NCBI GenBank assembly: GCA_027492485.1
Contig: JAPUER010000066.1
Coordinates: 62,001-126,000, forward strand
Direction of reading: 5' to 3'
Length of the DNA stretch: 64,000 nucleotides
Source: Betaproteobacteria bacterium
Lineage (GTDB): Bacteria; Pseudomonadota; Gammaproteobacteria; Burkholderiales; Casimicrobiaceae
Shown: in pieces, positions 1-9,454 of the stretch
Layout: the number at the start of each line of letters is the position of its first letter
Numbering within the stretch: position 1 is the first letter of the stretch
The notes under the pieces: model-generated
What the model saw: only the letters and a program-made list of their open reading frames with translations
Database searches by the model: none
What the model was told of the DNA's origin: nothing
Program-made: the position numbers and the translations under genes

Positions 1-2
1 TC

Positions 3-800
3 GTCCTGATCTGGCCGTGGGTGCCCGGTCGCGTGCTCAGTCAACTGGCCTGCCTGACGGTGGTGACCTGGCTCAATACCGGCGTGCTGCGCCGTCTGGA
101 TCACGGCTACTTCCACTTCCCGGCCAATTTCCTGCTGGCGACCAACGCAGTGCTGTTTGCGTTCTATCTGGTGCGGGGCGTGGCAGTGGTGATTCTCGGC
201 GACTCGATTTCGGTCAGCGGCGGCCCCGGCACCAAGGCGATCATGTTCATCATCAGCGGTCTGCTGATGTTGAGCTACCTCAAGGGCATCCTGCTGATCT
301 GTTTTGCCGAGAAACAGACGCTGTTGCGCCGGCTGGCGACGCACGATGCGCTGACCGGCGCCTTCAATCGCCTTGGCCTGCGCGACGCGCTCAACCAGTG
401 GCCGGACGGGTTGCCGGGTACGGTCACCGTTTTCGATATCGATCATTTCAAACGAGTCAACGACGGCTTTGGCCACGAGACCGGCGACATTGTCCTGAAA
501 ACTTTTGCCGCCGCGTTGCAGGCGACGGCACCAGCCGGTTCGGTGGTCGCCCGCCTCGGCGGCGACGAGTTCTGTGTCGTCGAAAAGGGCGCGCCGCCAA
601 CGCTGGCCGGCGCGTGGATCGACGAGTTGCGGCAACAACTGCCGACACGATTGGAACTGGCCAGCCCGAGCGCCGTCACCTGCGAAGTCAGTCACGGCTC
701 CGCGCGCTTCACCCGCATTGCGGACCAGTTCTCGGCCGCGCTGCGCGACGCCGACCGCGCGCTCTATCGTTCCAAGACCGAGCGCCTGCCGCTCGAATAG
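3..800 (+). CDS. Membrane-anchored GGDEF-domain protein (probable diguanylate cyclase), 5' end missing
   Basis: The reading frame is open to the left edge, so the N-terminus lies outside the window. About 95 visible residues form hydrophobic membrane segments, followed by a GGDEF domain. It contains the Mg/GTP motif DIDHFKRVND, and an intact GGDEF signature is encoded at 558-572. GGDEF proteins with this signature normally condense two GTP into cyclic di-GMP at the cytoplasmic membrane. I do not see the RxxD inhibitory site just upstream of GGDEF (the residues there are APAGSVVARL), so product inhibition may be absent. The gene is followed after 9 bp by the convergent SDR gene. Activity is inferred from the intact motif only; what the lost N-terminus senses is unknown. 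Confidence 0.88.
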   Translation, partial: VLIWPWVPGRVLSQLACLTVVTWLNTGVLRRLDHGYFHFPANFLLATNAVLFAFYLVRGVAVVILGDSISVSGGPGTKAIMFIISGLLMLSYLKGILLICFAEKQTLLRRLATHDALTGAFNRLGLRDALNQWPDGLPGTVTVFDIDHFKRVNDGFGHETGDIVLKTFAAALQATAPAGSVVARLGGDEFCVVEKGAPPTLAGAWIDELRQQLPTRLELASPSAVTCEVSHGSARFTRIADQFSAALRDADRALYRSKTERLPLE

Positions 801-809
801 CCGACCGCG

Positions 810-1571
810 TCAGCCACGACCGACGAACGGCATCTTGGTCGCCATGATGGTCATGAACTGCACGTTGGCGTCCAGCGGCAGGTTGGCGATGTGCACGATG
901 GCGTTGGCAACGTGCTGCACGTCCATGCGCGGCTCCACCATCATTTCGCCGTTCGGCTGCAACACGCCCCTGGTCATGCGTTCGGTCATCTCGGTGGCGG
1001 CATTGCCGATGTCGATCTGGCTGCACGCGATGTCGTACTTGCGGCCATCGAGCGAGGTGGTTTTGGTCAGACCGGTGATGGCGTGTTTGGTCGACGTATA
1101 GGGCGCACTGTTCGGCCGCGGCGCGTAAGCCGAAATCGAGCCGTTGTTGATGATGCGACCACCGCGCGGACTCTGCGCCTTCATCACCCGGAACGCTTCC
1201 TGCGTGCAAAGGAAGGAGCCGGTGAGGTTGGTGTCGACGACCGCTTTCCATTGCTCCACGGTGATGTCTTCCAGCAGCACCGGCGGGGCGCCGATACCGG
1301 CATTGTTGAAGATCACATCGACACGGCCGAACGCTGCGACCGTCCGGTCGAACAGCGCTTTCACCGACACCGGATTGCCGACGTCGGTGACCACCGCGAG
1401 ACCGCGACTGGCGTCCTCGCCTGCCGAAGCGACCGCCGCCTCCAGCTCGGCCTGGCGGCGTCCGGCGAAGGCCACGCTGTAGCCCGCCTTGAGCAATGCC
1501 AGGGCCGACGCCTTGCCGATACCGGCCGACGCGCCGGTGATGATTGCAACCTTGCCGTTTGCGTTGCTCAT
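810..1571 (-). CDS. Short-chain dehydrogenase/reductase (SDR family)
   Basis: A 253-residue classical SDR of typical length. It has the cofactor motif TGASAGIG at residues 12-19, the NNAG structural motif near residue 90 and the catalytic YTSTK (YxxxK) near residue 163. An arginine pair after the second beta strand (AGRRQ) suggests NADPH preference, which is an inference. Its ATG overlaps the stop of the upstream CaiB/BaiF-type gene by 4 bp (ATGA), so the two are probably translationally coupled. An SDR beside an acyl-CoA racemase/transferase suggests work on a hydroxyacyl or oxoacyl substrate, but the sequence does not identify it. Confidence 0.9.
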   Translation of the reverse strand: MSNANGKVAIITGASAGIGKASALALLKAGYSVAFAGRRQAELEAAVASAGEDASRGLAVVTDVGNPVSVKALFDRTVAAFGRVDVIFNNAGIGAPPVLLEDITVEQWKAVVDTNLTGSFLCTQEAFRVMKAQSPRGGRIINNGSISAYAPRPNSAPYTSTKHAITGLTKTTSLDGRKYDIACSQIDIGNAATEMTERMTRGVLQPNGEMMVEPRMDVQHVANAIVHIANLPLDANVQFMTIMATKMPFVGRG

Positions 1572-2563
1572 GGGGATTCCTTGAAAAGCCGGTGTTCGTT
1601 AGCTTCGGCAAGTGTAAGCACCGGCGTCACGCAGCAGTCGATGCCGTCGAAGAAATCGGTCCAGTACGCCAGCGGGTGCGCGGCGAAGCAATCGGCCAGC
1701 TCCTTGCGGACGCGCAGTGCGACCACGCCCTCGCAGCACCCCAGCGGTTTCAGACGCGGTTTTGCCAGCGCGTCGCAGAGCACATGCCAGAACTTTTCCT
1801 CCAGCGCGCCAACCGCAAGGAAGCGCCCGTCCGCGGTCGCGTACACGCCGTAGCAGGGCCAGCCGCCGGTCAGCCAGTCTTCGCCACGCGGGCGCGCGGC
1901 GTCGAGCGCGAGACCATGCGCCGCGATGATGTTGAGCTTCGCCACCTCGTGCGTCATCGAGACGTCGACGAAAGCGCCACGCCCGCCCGTCTTTGCCTGC
2001 ACCAGCGCCGCGCAGATGCGGGCGGCAGCGGCCAGCGCGCCCCCGGCGAGGTCGGCGATCTGCCAGTTGGAAATCGCCGGTGGCCGGCCGCGTTCGCCGA
2101 TCTGGTCGAGTACGCCGCTCATCGCGAGATAGTTGATGTCGTGGCCGGCGCGATGCGCCCACGCGCTTGCGCTGCCGTAGCCGGTGATCGCGCAATACAC
2201 CAGCGCCGGATTGACGTCGCGCAGCGCGTCGTAGCCGAGTCCCAGTCGCGCCATGACGCCGGGCCGGAAGCCTTCGACCAGCACGTCGCTCTGCGCGACC
2301 AGCGCCAGCAGACGTTCGCGACCGGCCGCCGATTTGAGATCGAGCCGCTCGACCTGCTTGCCGCGATTGACGATGCGGTAGAGCGGCGCCACCTGCTCGG
2401 CCGGCGCATCGTCTGCCAGGCCAAGGCGGTTGCCGTAATCGCCCTCCGGCGGCTCGATTTTGAGCACTTCGGCGCCCCATTCGGCGAGCATGCGGGTGCA
2501 GGCCGGGCCGGGCAACAGGCGGGTCAGATCGAGAACGCGGATGCCGGCAAGAACTTGTTTCAT
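1568..2563 (-). CDS. CaiB/BaiF-family protein, alpha-methylacyl-CoA racemase type
   Basis: A 331-residue protein starting at MKQVLAG; an in-frame start 45 bp upstream lacks family similarity. The N-terminus carries the CoA-binding pattern [19 protein letters not shown]. The residues expected for alpha-methylacyl-CoA racemase (a His in AGHDINYL, an Asp in IADLAGG, a Glu in VGALEEKF) are all present. A racemase is therefore a better guess than a formyl- or carnitine-CoA transferase, which are about 60-70 residues longer. In racemases of this class the enzyme epimerises 2-methylacyl-CoA for beta-oxidation of branched acids. It is co-transcribed with the SDR through a 4-bp overlap. Confidence 0.8.
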   Translation of the reverse strand: MKQVLAGIRVLDLTRLLPGPACTRMLAEWGAEVLKIEPPEGDYGNRLGLADDAPAEQVAPLYRIVNRGKQVERLDLKSAAGRERLLALVAQSDVLVEGFRPGVMARLGLGYDALRDVNPALVYCAITGYGSASAWAHRAGHDINYLAMSGVLDQIGERGRPPAISNWQIADLAGGALAAAARICAALVQAKTGGRGAFVDVSMTHEVAKLNIIAAHGLALDAARPRGEDWLTGGWPCYGVYATADGRFLAVGALEEKFWHVLCDALAKPRLKPLGCCEGVVALRVRKELADCFAAHPLAYWTDFFDGIDCCVTPVLTLAEANEHRLFKESP

Positions 2564-2615
2564 GCTGTCATTATCCCTGCCGGCCGCGCCACCGGGGAGG
2601 GGCCGCAACGCCGGC

Positions 2616-3752
2616 TCAGGCGATGCGCAGAATCTGCTTCACGCGCTGCGCCGTGGTAAGCGCTTCGTCCAGGGTGCCGGCGGTGCAGGTGACGTGGCCC
2701 ATCTTGCGGGCGCGGCGCGCCTCGGCCTTGCCGTAAAGGTGCAGATGGGCGCCGGGCAGCGCCAGCACCTGCTGCCATGCCGGTTGCATCGGCGTGGCCG
2801 CGTCGAACCACACGTCGCCGAGCAGATTGACCATGACGGCCGGCTGCACCAGTGAGGTATCGCCCAGTGGCGCACCCGCCACAATCCGCGCCTGCTGCGC
2901 GAACTGCGAGGTGACGCAGGCTTCTATCGTGTAGTGACCGCTGTTGTGCGGCCGTGGCGCGATCTCGTTCAGCAGCAAGCCATCGGCGGTGACAAACATC
3001 TCGACGCAGAGCACACCGACGTAGTCGAGCGCCGACACCAGCCGCCGCGCCAGTTCCTGCGCGTCGGTCAGTCGCGCGGCAGCAATACGTGCCGGCACGA
3101 TGGTGAGATCGAGAATGCCGCCTGCGTGCTGGTTCTCCTGCACCGGCCACACGGCGGTGTCGCCACCGGCGCCGCGTGCCACCAGCACCGAGATCTCGCG
3201 TTCGAACGGAATCAATGCCTCCAGCACGCAAGGCGTCTGCTGCATGCTCATCCACGCCAGCAGCGCCTGTTCAGCCGAGGTCACGCGCTGCTGGCCCTTG
3301 CCGTCGTAGCCCAGCGTCGCGGTCTTGAGAATGCCGGGAAACAGCGCGGGCGGTGCCTTGCGCAAATCCTCGGCGCGCTCGATCGCGGCAAACGGGCCGA
3401 CCGGCAGGCCGTGCTCGCTGAAAAAACGTTTCTCGCGCCGGCGATCCTGCGCGATGCGCACCGCATCTGCGCTGGGGCGCGTCGGCACCACCGTCGCCAG
3501 CGCTTCCAGCGTGGCGGCCGGCACGTTCTCGAATTCGGTGGTGACGGCGGCGACGCGTTTGCCGAAGGCCGCAACCGCGTTCATGTCGTCGTAGGCCGCC
3601 ACCACGATGTCGTCCGCCGCCTGTGCCGCCGGGCCGCTGGCATCGGGATCGAGCACCAGCACCTTGTAGCCCATCGCCTGCGCCGCGTGCGCGAACATGC
3701 GGCCGAGTTGGCCGCCACCAAGGCAGCCGAGCCAGGAGCCGGGGAGCAACAT
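2616..3752 (-). CDS. purK: 5-(carboxyamino)imidazole ribonucleotide synthase
   Basis: A 378-residue ATP-grasp enzyme that carboxylates AIR with ATP and bicarbonate to give N5-CAIR in purine synthesis. The N-terminus has the PurK nucleotide-fold signature LGGGQLGRM at residues 11-19. The middle holds the ATP-grasp region (PGILKTATLGYDGKGQ) and the acidic metal site region (EIAPRPHNSGHYT). It lies 5 bp downstream of purE on the same strand, the usual purE-purK operon, so both steps of AIR-to-CAIR conversion are encoded together. Confidence 0.97.
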   Translation of the reverse strand: MLLPGSWLGCLGGGQLGRMFAHAAQAMGYKVLVLDPDASGPAAQAADDIVVAAYDDMNAVAAFGKRVAAVTTEFENVPAATLEALATVVPTRPSADAVRIAQDRRREKRFFSEHGLPVGPFAAIERAEDLRKAPPALFPGILKTATLGYDGKGQQRVTSAEQALLAWMSMQQTPCVLEALIPFEREISVLVARGAGGDTAVWPVQENQHAGGILDLTIVPARIAAARLTDAQELARRLVSALDYVGVLCVEMFVTADGLLLNEIAPRPHNSGHYTIEACVTSQFAQQARIVAGAPLGDTSLVQPAVMVNLLGDVWFDAATPMQPAWQQVLALPGAHLHLYGKAEARRARKMGHVTCTAGTLDEALTTAQRVKQILRIA

Positions 3753-3757
3753 CGCGC

Positions 3758-4279
3758 TTATTTGTCGGTGAGCACCGGCGGCACCAGCATCGCCCGCGCG
3801 CCCGCGGTCTGCTCGTCGCGGAACGACAGCAGCTGCTGCGCCAGCGACTTGTTGGCGATCGCGAGCATCGCCACGGCAAACAGTCCGGCGTTGGCCGCGC
3901 CCGCCTCACCGATGGCGAAAGTGGCGACGGGAACGCCTTTCGGCATCTGCACGATCGACAGCAGCGAGTCCTCGCCGCGCAGGTATTTCGACGGCACCGG
4001 CACGCCGAGCACCGGCACCGTGGTCTTCGCGGCCAGCATGCCCGGCAGATGGGCGGCACCACCGGCACCGGCGATGATCACGCGGATGCCCCGCTCGGCG
4101 GCGCTCTCGGCGTACTCGAACATATCGTCCGGCGTGCGGTGTGCCGAGACCACCTTGGCCTCGTAGTTGACGCCGAAGCGGTCGAGCATCTCCACCGCGT
4201 GTTTCATGATGTCCCAGTCGGAGGATGAACCCATCACCACTCCAACCGCCGCCCCAACACCGTTTGCCACGTTTTGCAT
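3758..4279 (-). CDS. purE: N5-CAIR mutase
   Basis: A 173-residue class I PurE that moves the carboxyl group of N5-CAIR to C4 to form CAIR. It shows the substrate-phosphate loop GSSSDWD, the motif SAHRTPD and the loop [11 protein letters not shown], all characteristic of the family. I start at MQNVANG; a longer reading to 4366 adds 29 arginine-rich residues without family character. It is the first gene of the purE-purK operon. The 105-bp divergent gap to the lytic transglycosylase should hold its promoter. Confidence 0.97.
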   Translation of the reverse strand: MQNVANGVGAAVGVVMGSSSDWDIMKHAVEMLDRFGVNYEAKVVSAHRTPDDMFEYAESAAERGIRVIIAGAGGAAHLPGMLAAKTTVPVLGVPVPSKYLRGEDSLLSIVQMPKGVPVATFAIGEAGAANAGLFAVAMLAIANKSLAQQLLSFRDEQTAGARAMLVPPVLTDK

Positions 4280-4384
4280 GCCGGCGATTGTAGCGATGCG
4301 CCGTTCGCAACAGCGTCGCGCCGGGCGCCCGATTTGGCGACACAACGCCGCAGTGTGTGCGCCCAATTGACGGAAAATACCGGC

Positions 4385-6334
4385 ATGACGTTACCGCTTC
4401 ACCCACGCCTTCGCGCGGCGGCCCGCCTTGGCGCATCGCTGCTGGTCACCGCAACCATCGGTCACACCGCGTTCGCCAGCGATGCGGCGGTCAAGGAGGC
4501 CGCCGAGGGGTTTCGCTTCGGCGACAGCAAGCGCGTCAATGCGGCACTGGCCAATGCTCGCGGCCATCTGCTCGAGCACTACGTCGAATACTGGGCGCTA
4601 CGTTTGCGCATCGACACCGCCAGCGCGGCCGACATCGAACGTTTTCTGAAAGTGTCGGCGGGCACCGCGGTGGGTGACCGCATGCGCGTCGACTGGCTCA
4701 AGCAGCTTGGCAAGACCGGCGACTGGACGCGGTTCGAACAGGTCGCGCAAGGCTACGACGGCGACGACGGCGAAGTCGCCTGCCTGCGCACCACGCTCGC
4801 CGTGCGCAATGGTGCGAAAGAGGTGCAACCACCGCCGCGCGGCATCTGGGAAGACCGCCTGACCGAGGCTTGCGCCGACGCCTTTGCCGCGCTGGTGCGG
4901 GTGAAGCAATTGCCGGCGGAGGACGCCGTCTGGCGCTTCCGCACCGCGGCCGACGGCGGCACGCTGCTGGCTGCGTCGCGCGTGGCCGATGCATTGGGTG
5001 AGGGCGTGGCGCCGCAACCCGATGCCCTGCAACGCGCGCATGGCAACCCGGAATCGCTGTTGCGCGGCGGCGCCTTCGCGTCGCGCCCGGCGCGCGAAGC
5101 GGCGCTCTATGCGCTGACGCGGCTGGCGCGCAACGACGTCGTCAAGGCCCGCGCCGCCTGGACGCCGATCCGCAGCAAATTCAGCGACGACGAACAGCGC
5201 TATGCCGCCGGGCAGCTTGCCTACGCCAGTGCGCGCCGGCTCGATACCGCCGAGGCGATGGAATGGGCGAAGCGCGCCCAGGACGGCGAGCAGTTCACCC
5301 GCCTTGGCGACTGGCAGGCGGCGTGGATTGCCCGCGCCGCGCTGCGCGCCGGTGCCTGGCGCGAGGTGCAGCGCGCGATTGCCGCGATGAGCCCGGCGGC
5401 CAGCGGCGGCCAGGGCGACGCCGCCTGGCGGTACTGGAAGGCCCGCGCGCTGGTGGCGCTGGGCGATCCGCTGGCGGCGCAACCGCTGTACGTCGATCTG
5501 GCGAAGGAGCCCAGCTACTACGGCCTGCTCGCCGCCGAGGAGATCAACGCGGCGTTGCCGACGGTGGCGACGCTTAACGCCGGTGCACTGAAGTTGAATG
5601 AAACTGACTTCAAACGTTTCGACCAGTCGCCGGCGGCCAGGCGCGTGCTCAAGCTCTCCGAGCTGGGCCTGCGCGCCGATGCGGCGCGCGAGTGGTACAG
5701 CGTGGTGAAGGATTACAACGACGCCGATTCGCTGGCCGCCGCGGAGTGGATGCGGCGCAAGGGCATCTGGGATCGCTCCATCAACACGGCAGAGCGCACC
5801 AAGGCGCAGCATGATTTCAGCCTGCGCTTCCAGATGCCCTACGGCGACGAGATCAAGAAAGCCGCCACCCAGGTGGCGCTCGATCACGCGCTGGTGTTCG
5901 GCCTGATCCGGCAGGAGTCGCGCTTCTGGGCGGAAGCGGTGTCGTCGGCCGGCGCGCTGGGCTTGATGCAGGTGATGCCAGCCACCGGCAAGTGGATCGC
6001 GTCGCAAATGAAAGCGAACGATTACCGTCCAAGTCAACTCGCCGACGTCGCGGTGAACACCGGCTTTGGCGCCTTTTACCTGCGCACCGTGCTCGACCAG
6101 ATGGGCGGCTCGGAGCCGATGGCCGCGGCCTCCTACAACGCCGGCCCCGGTCGTGCCCGGGCGTGGCGGGCCGACACGCCGCTGGAAGGCGCGATCTACG
6201 CCGAATCGATCCCGTTCAACGAAACTCGCGACTACGTCAGAAAGGTGCTCGCCAACGCGGTCTGGTACGCCCATCTGCAGGGCTCTGGCAACACCTCGCT
6301 GAAATCGCGATTGGGGATAATTCCTGCCAAGTAG
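4385..6334 (+). CDS. slt: Soluble lytic murein transglycosylase
   Basis: A 649-residue periplasmic protein. Residues 1-32 form a signal peptide ending HTAFAS. A long alpha-superhelical (TPR-like) region follows, then a C-terminal goose-lysozyme-like domain. The catalytic glutamate is E511 in RQESRF, followed by [13 protein letters not shown] and SYNAGPGR, the standard Slt70 family 1 motifs. It cleaves the MurNAc-GlcNAc bond in peptidoglycan to leave 1,6-anhydro-MurNAc ends. The start at 4385 was chosen for the signal peptide; the frame is open for a further 37 codons upstream. Confidence 0.95.
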   Translation: MTLPLHPRLRAAARLGASLLVTATIGHTAFASDAAVKEAAEGFRFGDSKRVNAALANARGHLLEHYVEYWALRLRIDTASAADIERFLKVSAGTAVGDRMRVDWLKQLGKTGDWTRFEQVAQGYDGDDGEVACLRTTLAVRNGAKEVQPPPRGIWEDRLTEACADAFAALVRVKQLPAEDAVWRFRTAADGGTLLAASRVADALGEGVAPQPDALQRAHGNPESLLRGGAFASRPAREAALYALTRLARNDVVKARAAWTPIRSKFSDDEQRYAAGQLAYASARRLDTAEAMEWAKRAQDGEQFTRLGDWQAAWIARAALRAGAWREVQRAIAAMSPAASGGQGDAAWRYWKARALVALGDPLAAQPLYVDLAKEPSYYGLLAAEEINAALPTVATLNAGALKLNETDFKRFDQSPAARRVLKLSELGLRADAAREWYSVVKDYNDADSLAAAEWMRRKGIWDRSINTAERTKAQHDFSLRFQMPYGDEIKKAATQVALDHALVFGLIRQESRFWAEAVSSAGALGLMQVMPATGKWIASQMKANDYRPSQLADVAVNTGFGAFYLRTVLDQMGGSEPMAAASYNAGPGRARAWRADTPLEGAIYAESIPFNETRDYVRKVLANAVWYAHLQGSGNTSLKSRLGIIPAK

Positions 6335-6390
6335 AGGCAATGCGCACCGCCAGGAGGCGGGACTCATCGTTGCGTCGCCTCAATGGTTTT

Positions 6391-6420
6391 CGTCATTCGT
6401 CACTGGTCTTTCGTCCTGCG
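6391..6420. repeat. CGTCATTCGTC short repeat, copy 1
   Basis: The sequence reads CGTCATTCGTC, then CTTTCGTCCTGCG after a short spacer. The same words recur at 32460-32483 (inverted) and 32617-32646. It lies in the leader of the next gene, 13 bp before its ATG. It is probably an extragenic repeat; its function is unknown. Confidence 0.6.
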
Positions 6421-6432
6421 AAGCAACTCATC

Positions 6433-7359
6433 ATGAACATCCTCATCCTCGGCGGCAGCGGTTTCGTTGGCCTCGCCATTTGCAGCAAACTGGTCGCTGA
6501 CGGCCACTTCCTGACGGTGCCGACGCGGCAGCGTGACCATGCGCGCGATCTGTTCACGCTGCCCAGCGTCACCGTGGTCGAAACCGATGTCCATGACGCC
6601 GCCGCACTCGTGCAGCTCGCCTCCGGCATGGACGCCGTGATCAATCTGGTCGGCGTGCTGAACGGCGATTTCGAGCGTGCGCACGTGGCGCTCACGCAGA
6701 ACACGATCGCCGCCTGCAGGACGGCGGGCGTGGCGCGCTATCTGCATATGAGCGCGCTCGGCGCCTCCGAAAGCGGCCTCAGCGAATACCTGCGAACCAA
6801 GGCCAAGGCGGAGGCCGCGGTGCGCGCGAGCGGGCTCGACTACACCATCTTCGCGCCGTCGGTGATCTTCGGGCGCGGCGATTCCTTCCTCAACAAATTC
6901 GCCAAGATGGTCCACCTGATGCCGCCGCTGATGCCGATGGCGTTGCCCGGTGCATCGGCGCGCTTCCAGCCGGTGTGGGTGGACGACGTGGCGCAGGCGT
7001 TCGTCGCGGCGCTGGCCACGCCGGCGAGCATCGGCCAGCGCTACGAGCTTGCCGGCCCGAGGGTCTACGCGCTGCGCGAACTGGTGCGCTACGTGATGAC
7101 GCTCGCCGACGACCGCCACCTCATCGTCGGCCTGCCCGGTTTCGCGTCGGCGCTGCTCGGCGCCGTGCTCGGCCATTTGCCCGGCAAACTGCTGACCACC
7201 GACAACGTGCGCTCGATGTCGGTGGACAACGTGAGCAACGCCGCCTGGCCCGCGTTCGCCGAACGCCGTGCCGCACTGGAAGATGTGGCGCCGCACTACA
7301 TCGGCCGCGCAGCAGAGTTCGATCAGTTTGCCGAAGCGCGCGAAAAGGCCGGGCACTGA
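6433..7359 (+). CDS. NAD(P)-binding NDUFA9-like protein (atypical SDR / complex I NDUFA9 family)
   Basis: A 308-residue Rossmann protein starting MNILILGGSGFVG, with the GxxGxxG dinucleotide motif directly at the N-terminus. The catalytic YxxxK of classical SDRs is replaced by a SEYLRTKAKAE segment, which resembles the atypical NDUFA9-like group. Bacterial members are called complex I NDUFA9-subunit family proteins or nucleotide-sugar epimerase-like; many have no proven reaction. Its role here is uncertain (membrane lipid, quinone or respiratory assembly work are guesses). It sits alone between slt and a repeat element. Confidence 0.82.
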   Translation: MNILILGGSGFVGLAICSKLVADGHFLTVPTRQRDHARDLFTLPSVTVVETDVHDAAALVQLASGMDAVINLVGVLNGDFERAHVALTQNTIAACRTAGVARYLHMSALGASESGLSEYLRTKAKAEAAVRASGLDYTIFAPSVIFGRGDSFLNKFAKMVHLMPPLMPMALPGASARFQPVWVDDVAQAFVAALATPASIGQRYELAGPRVYALRELVRYVMTLADDRHLIVGLPGFASALLGAVLGHLPGKLLTTDNVRSMSVDNVSNAAWPAFAERRAALEDVAPHYIGRAAEFDQFAEAREKAGH

Positions 7360-7377
7360 CGCGATTTCTGCCATTGG

Positions 7378-7489
7378 CTTTGCGCTGAAATGTCCATTTG
7401 GCAAGGGCTCGGCGGGTATTTTCGCTAAAAGTCAACATTAGGCAGTTTTCGGCCTTGAGCCCATATTGAATGGGCATTTCAGAGAAAAG
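7378..7489. repeat. AAGTCGACTT palindromic element, copy 1
   Basis: A 112-bp imperfect palindrome centred exactly at 7433/7434. The outer arms are CTTTGCGCTGAAATGTCCAT and, inverted, ATGGGCATTTCAGAGAAAAG. The inner arms are GGGCT and AGCCC, and the centre is AAAGTCAACATT. Four further copies are at 15661-15780, 33546-33660, 45533-45660 and 52767-52888. The right end stops 11 bp before the next ATG, so it may affect translation of the hydrolase. Confidence 0.8.
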
Positions 7490-7500
7490 TTGTTACACCG

Positions 7501-8451
7501 ATGAGCGCTCTTGATCCCGACCTCGCCGCCTACTTTGCCAGTCTCGGTGTCCAGTTCGCGCCGCTGCCGGCCGACCCGACGCCGCTGGAGCGCCGCGCGC
7601 GTTACTGGGCGCTGGTCGGCCTCGGCCGCACGCCGCTGTCGTCGGACGTGACGATCAACGACGTGCGGCTCGATCTGGCTGCCGGCCCGGTCGACGTGCG
7701 CCTGTTCTATGGCCACGATGGCGCCGACGAACCGGTGCCGACCATCATCTACTTTCACGGCGGCGGCTGGGTGGTGGGCGACACCGACACCCACACCGTC
7801 ACCTGCGCCCGCCTCGCGCATGAGGCCAATGCGCTGGTGGTCAGCGTCGACTACCCGCTCGCGCCCGAGGCGCACTGGCGCGCGATCACCGATGCCTGTT
7901 TCGAGGCCGCGTCCGCCATCGCCGCCGATCGCGTGGCGCAGCATGCCGGCACGCCCATCGCGGTGGCCGGCGACAGCGCCGGCGCGCACCTCGCGGCGGT
8001 GACGGCCATCCGCGCGCGCGACGAAGGCAACTTCCACATCGCGTTGCAGGCGCTGCTTTATCCGACGGTAGCGCCGGATTTCGACACGCCCAGCTACATC
8101 GAATTCGCCGCCGGGCCCGGCCTCACGCGGCCCGACATGCAGTGGTACTGGCGGCATTTCGCCGGCGACGACCACGCCGTCAACGACTACCGCATCGCGC
8201 CGACGCGCGCCGTCTCGCACGCCGGCCTGCCGCCCGCCTACATCGTCACCGCCGGACGCGACCCGCTGCGCGACGAAGGCCGCAGCTACGCACAGCAACT
8301 GCGCAACGCCGGCATCGAGGTCGCCCACGACGAATTCGATTCGCTGCCACACGGCTTTCTGCGCATGGCCAAATACAGCGCCGCCACCGACGCCGCGATT
8401 GCCCGGCTGAACCGGCGCATTGGCGAGCTGCTGCGCGCATCCAAATGCTGA
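7501..8451 (+). CDS. Alpha/beta hydrolase, HSL-type (GDSAG) esterase
   Basis: A 316-residue hormone-sensitive-lipase family esterase. The oxyanion-hole motif HGGGWVVGD lies near residue 85, the nucleophile elbow GDSAGAH near residue 158, and the catalytic His is in LPHGFLRM near the C-terminus, where the acid is expected in AGRDPLRDEG. Such cytoplasmic enzymes hydrolyse short acyl esters. No clear Shine-Dalgarno precedes the ATG, because a palindromic element ends 11 bp upstream. Confidence 0.92.
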   Translation: MSALDPDLAAYFASLGVQFAPLPADPTPLERRARYWALVGLGRTPLSSDVTINDVRLDLAAGPVDVRLFYGHDGADEPVPTIIYFHGGGWVVGDTDTHTVTCARLAHEANALVVSVDYPLAPEAHWRAITDACFEAASAIAADRVAQHAGTPIAVAGDSAGAHLAAVTAIRARDEGNFHIALQALLYPTVAPDFDTPSYIEFAAGPGLTRPDMQWYWRHFAGDDHAVNDYRIAPTRAVSHAGLPPAYIVTAGRDPLRDEGRSYAQQLRNAGIEVAHDEFDSLPHGFLRMAKYSAATDAAIARLNRRIGELLRASKC

Positions 8452-8452
8452 T

Positions 8453-8565
8453 CCCCTCCCCCAGCGGGGGAGGGTTAGGGTGGGGGATAGCGGCGGTACG
8501 CTCACCTTTGTTACCTTTGTTCTGTGCCATCAACCCCCATCCCACCCTTCCCCCGCTGGGGGAAG
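8453..8565. repeat. CCCCCAGCGGGGG palindromic repeat pair, copy 1
   Basis: A left unit CCCTCCCCCAGCGGGGGAGGG is followed by TTAGGGTGGGGG. A mirrored right unit at 8533-8565 contains CCCCGCTGGGG, with about 46 bp of unrelated DNA between. The same pair occurs at 19695-19804 and 21199-21306. The tail GGAAGGAG of the right unit lies 7 bp before the next ATG and looks like its ribosome-binding site. Confidence 0.85.
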
Positions 8566-8575
8566 GAGTAGATCG

Positions 8576-9328
8576 ATGAACTTCATCACCGACCCCTGGT
8601 TCTACGTCTGGGCGATCCCGGCCGTCATCATCACCGGCATCTCGAAGACGGGCCTTGGCGCCGGCGTCGGCGGTGTGGCGGTGCCGATGATGAGCCAGGT
8701 CATCGCGCCCGGCATGGCGGCGGGCATCATGCTGCCGATCCTCTGCGTGATCGATCTCTTCGGCCTGCGCGCCTATCGCGGCAAATGGGAATGGCAGGGC
8801 GTGAAGCACATGATGCCGCCCGCCATCCTCGGCATCGTGATCGGCGCGCTGAGCTTCGGCGCGCTCTCGGTCAACACCACCAAGGCGCTGCTCGGTGCGA
8901 TCTCGGTCGCGTTCTCGATCTATCAACTGGTCCCGGCGCTGCGCGATCTCAAGACCTGGCTGCCGGAATGGCTGCGGCCCTGGCTCTGGTGCGGCCTCTC
9001 CGGCTTCACGTCAACACTCGCACACGCCGGCGGCCCGCCGATCACCATTTACCTGTGGCCAAAAAAGATCGACCGCATGCAATTCATGGCGATCACCGTG
9101 GTCTTCTTCACCGTGGTCAACGCCGTCAAGCTGATCCCGTTCGCGATCCTCGGCCAACTGAGCCTGACCAACCTCGCCACCTCGCTGGTGCTGATGCCCT
9201 TCGCCCCCATCGGCGTGTGGTTCGGCGTGCGCCTCAACGACTACATCAACGACCTGATCTTCCGGCGGGTGACGCTGGCTTGTTTGTTCCTGTTGGGGGT
9301 GCGGTTGCTGTACGAAGGCTTGAAGTAA
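8576..9328 (+). CDS. TauE/SafE-family sulfite/organoanion permease
   Basis: A 250-residue integral membrane protein with about seven or eight hydrophobic segments and the two internally repeated glycine-rich motifs of the family (ITGISKTGLGAGVGGVA near residue 20 and GFTSTLAHAGGPP near residue 145). Family members export sulfite or sulfoacetate-type anions (TauE) or carry other small anions. The start at 8576 follows a strong GGAAGGAG sequence supplied by the adjacent palindromic repeat. It could export sulfite made by Xsc, but it is 47 kb from that locus, so this link is an inference. Confidence 0.88.
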   Translation: MNFITDPWFYVWAIPAVIITGISKTGLGAGVGGVAVPMMSQVIAPGMAAGIMLPILCVIDLFGLRAYRGKWEWQGVKHMMPPAILGIVIGALSFGALSVNTTKALLGAISVAFSIYQLVPALRDLKTWLPEWLRPWLWCGLSGFTSTLAHAGGPPITIYLWPKKIDRMQFMAITVVFFTVVNAVKLIPFAILGQLSLTNLATSLVLMPFAPIGVWFGVRLNDYINDLIFRRVTLACLFLLGVRLLYEGLK

Positions 9329-9338
9329 GCGCGGGTAC

Positions 9339-9409
9339 CTGTAGGAGCGGTCTTGGCCGCGATTCCCGGTGCGCGACAGTTCAATCGCGGCCAAGGCCGC
9401 TTCCACAGG
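9339..9409. repeat. GTAGGAGCGG REP pair
   Basis: CCTGTAGGAGCGGTCTTGGC followed by CGCGATTC (9339-9366) is mirrored by AATCGCGGCCAAGGCCGC and TTCCACAGG (9383-9409). This is the inverted REP pair layout common in Pseudomonas, Xanthomonas and Betaproteobacteria. Related units are at 33480-33503, 37413-37549 and 49143-49216. It may form a hairpin in the TauE transcript. Confidence 0.85.
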
Positions 9410-9454
9410 TCAGCCATTGCCTCGATTGCGCCGCCGCTCCGCCAAAATAGCAGC

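Noticed and set aside
4598-6367. A 589-codon open frame antisense to slt
   Set aside because: Arginine/histidine-rich shadow of a GC-rich gene with no motif; slt has a signal peptide and catalytic motifs in the opposite frame.
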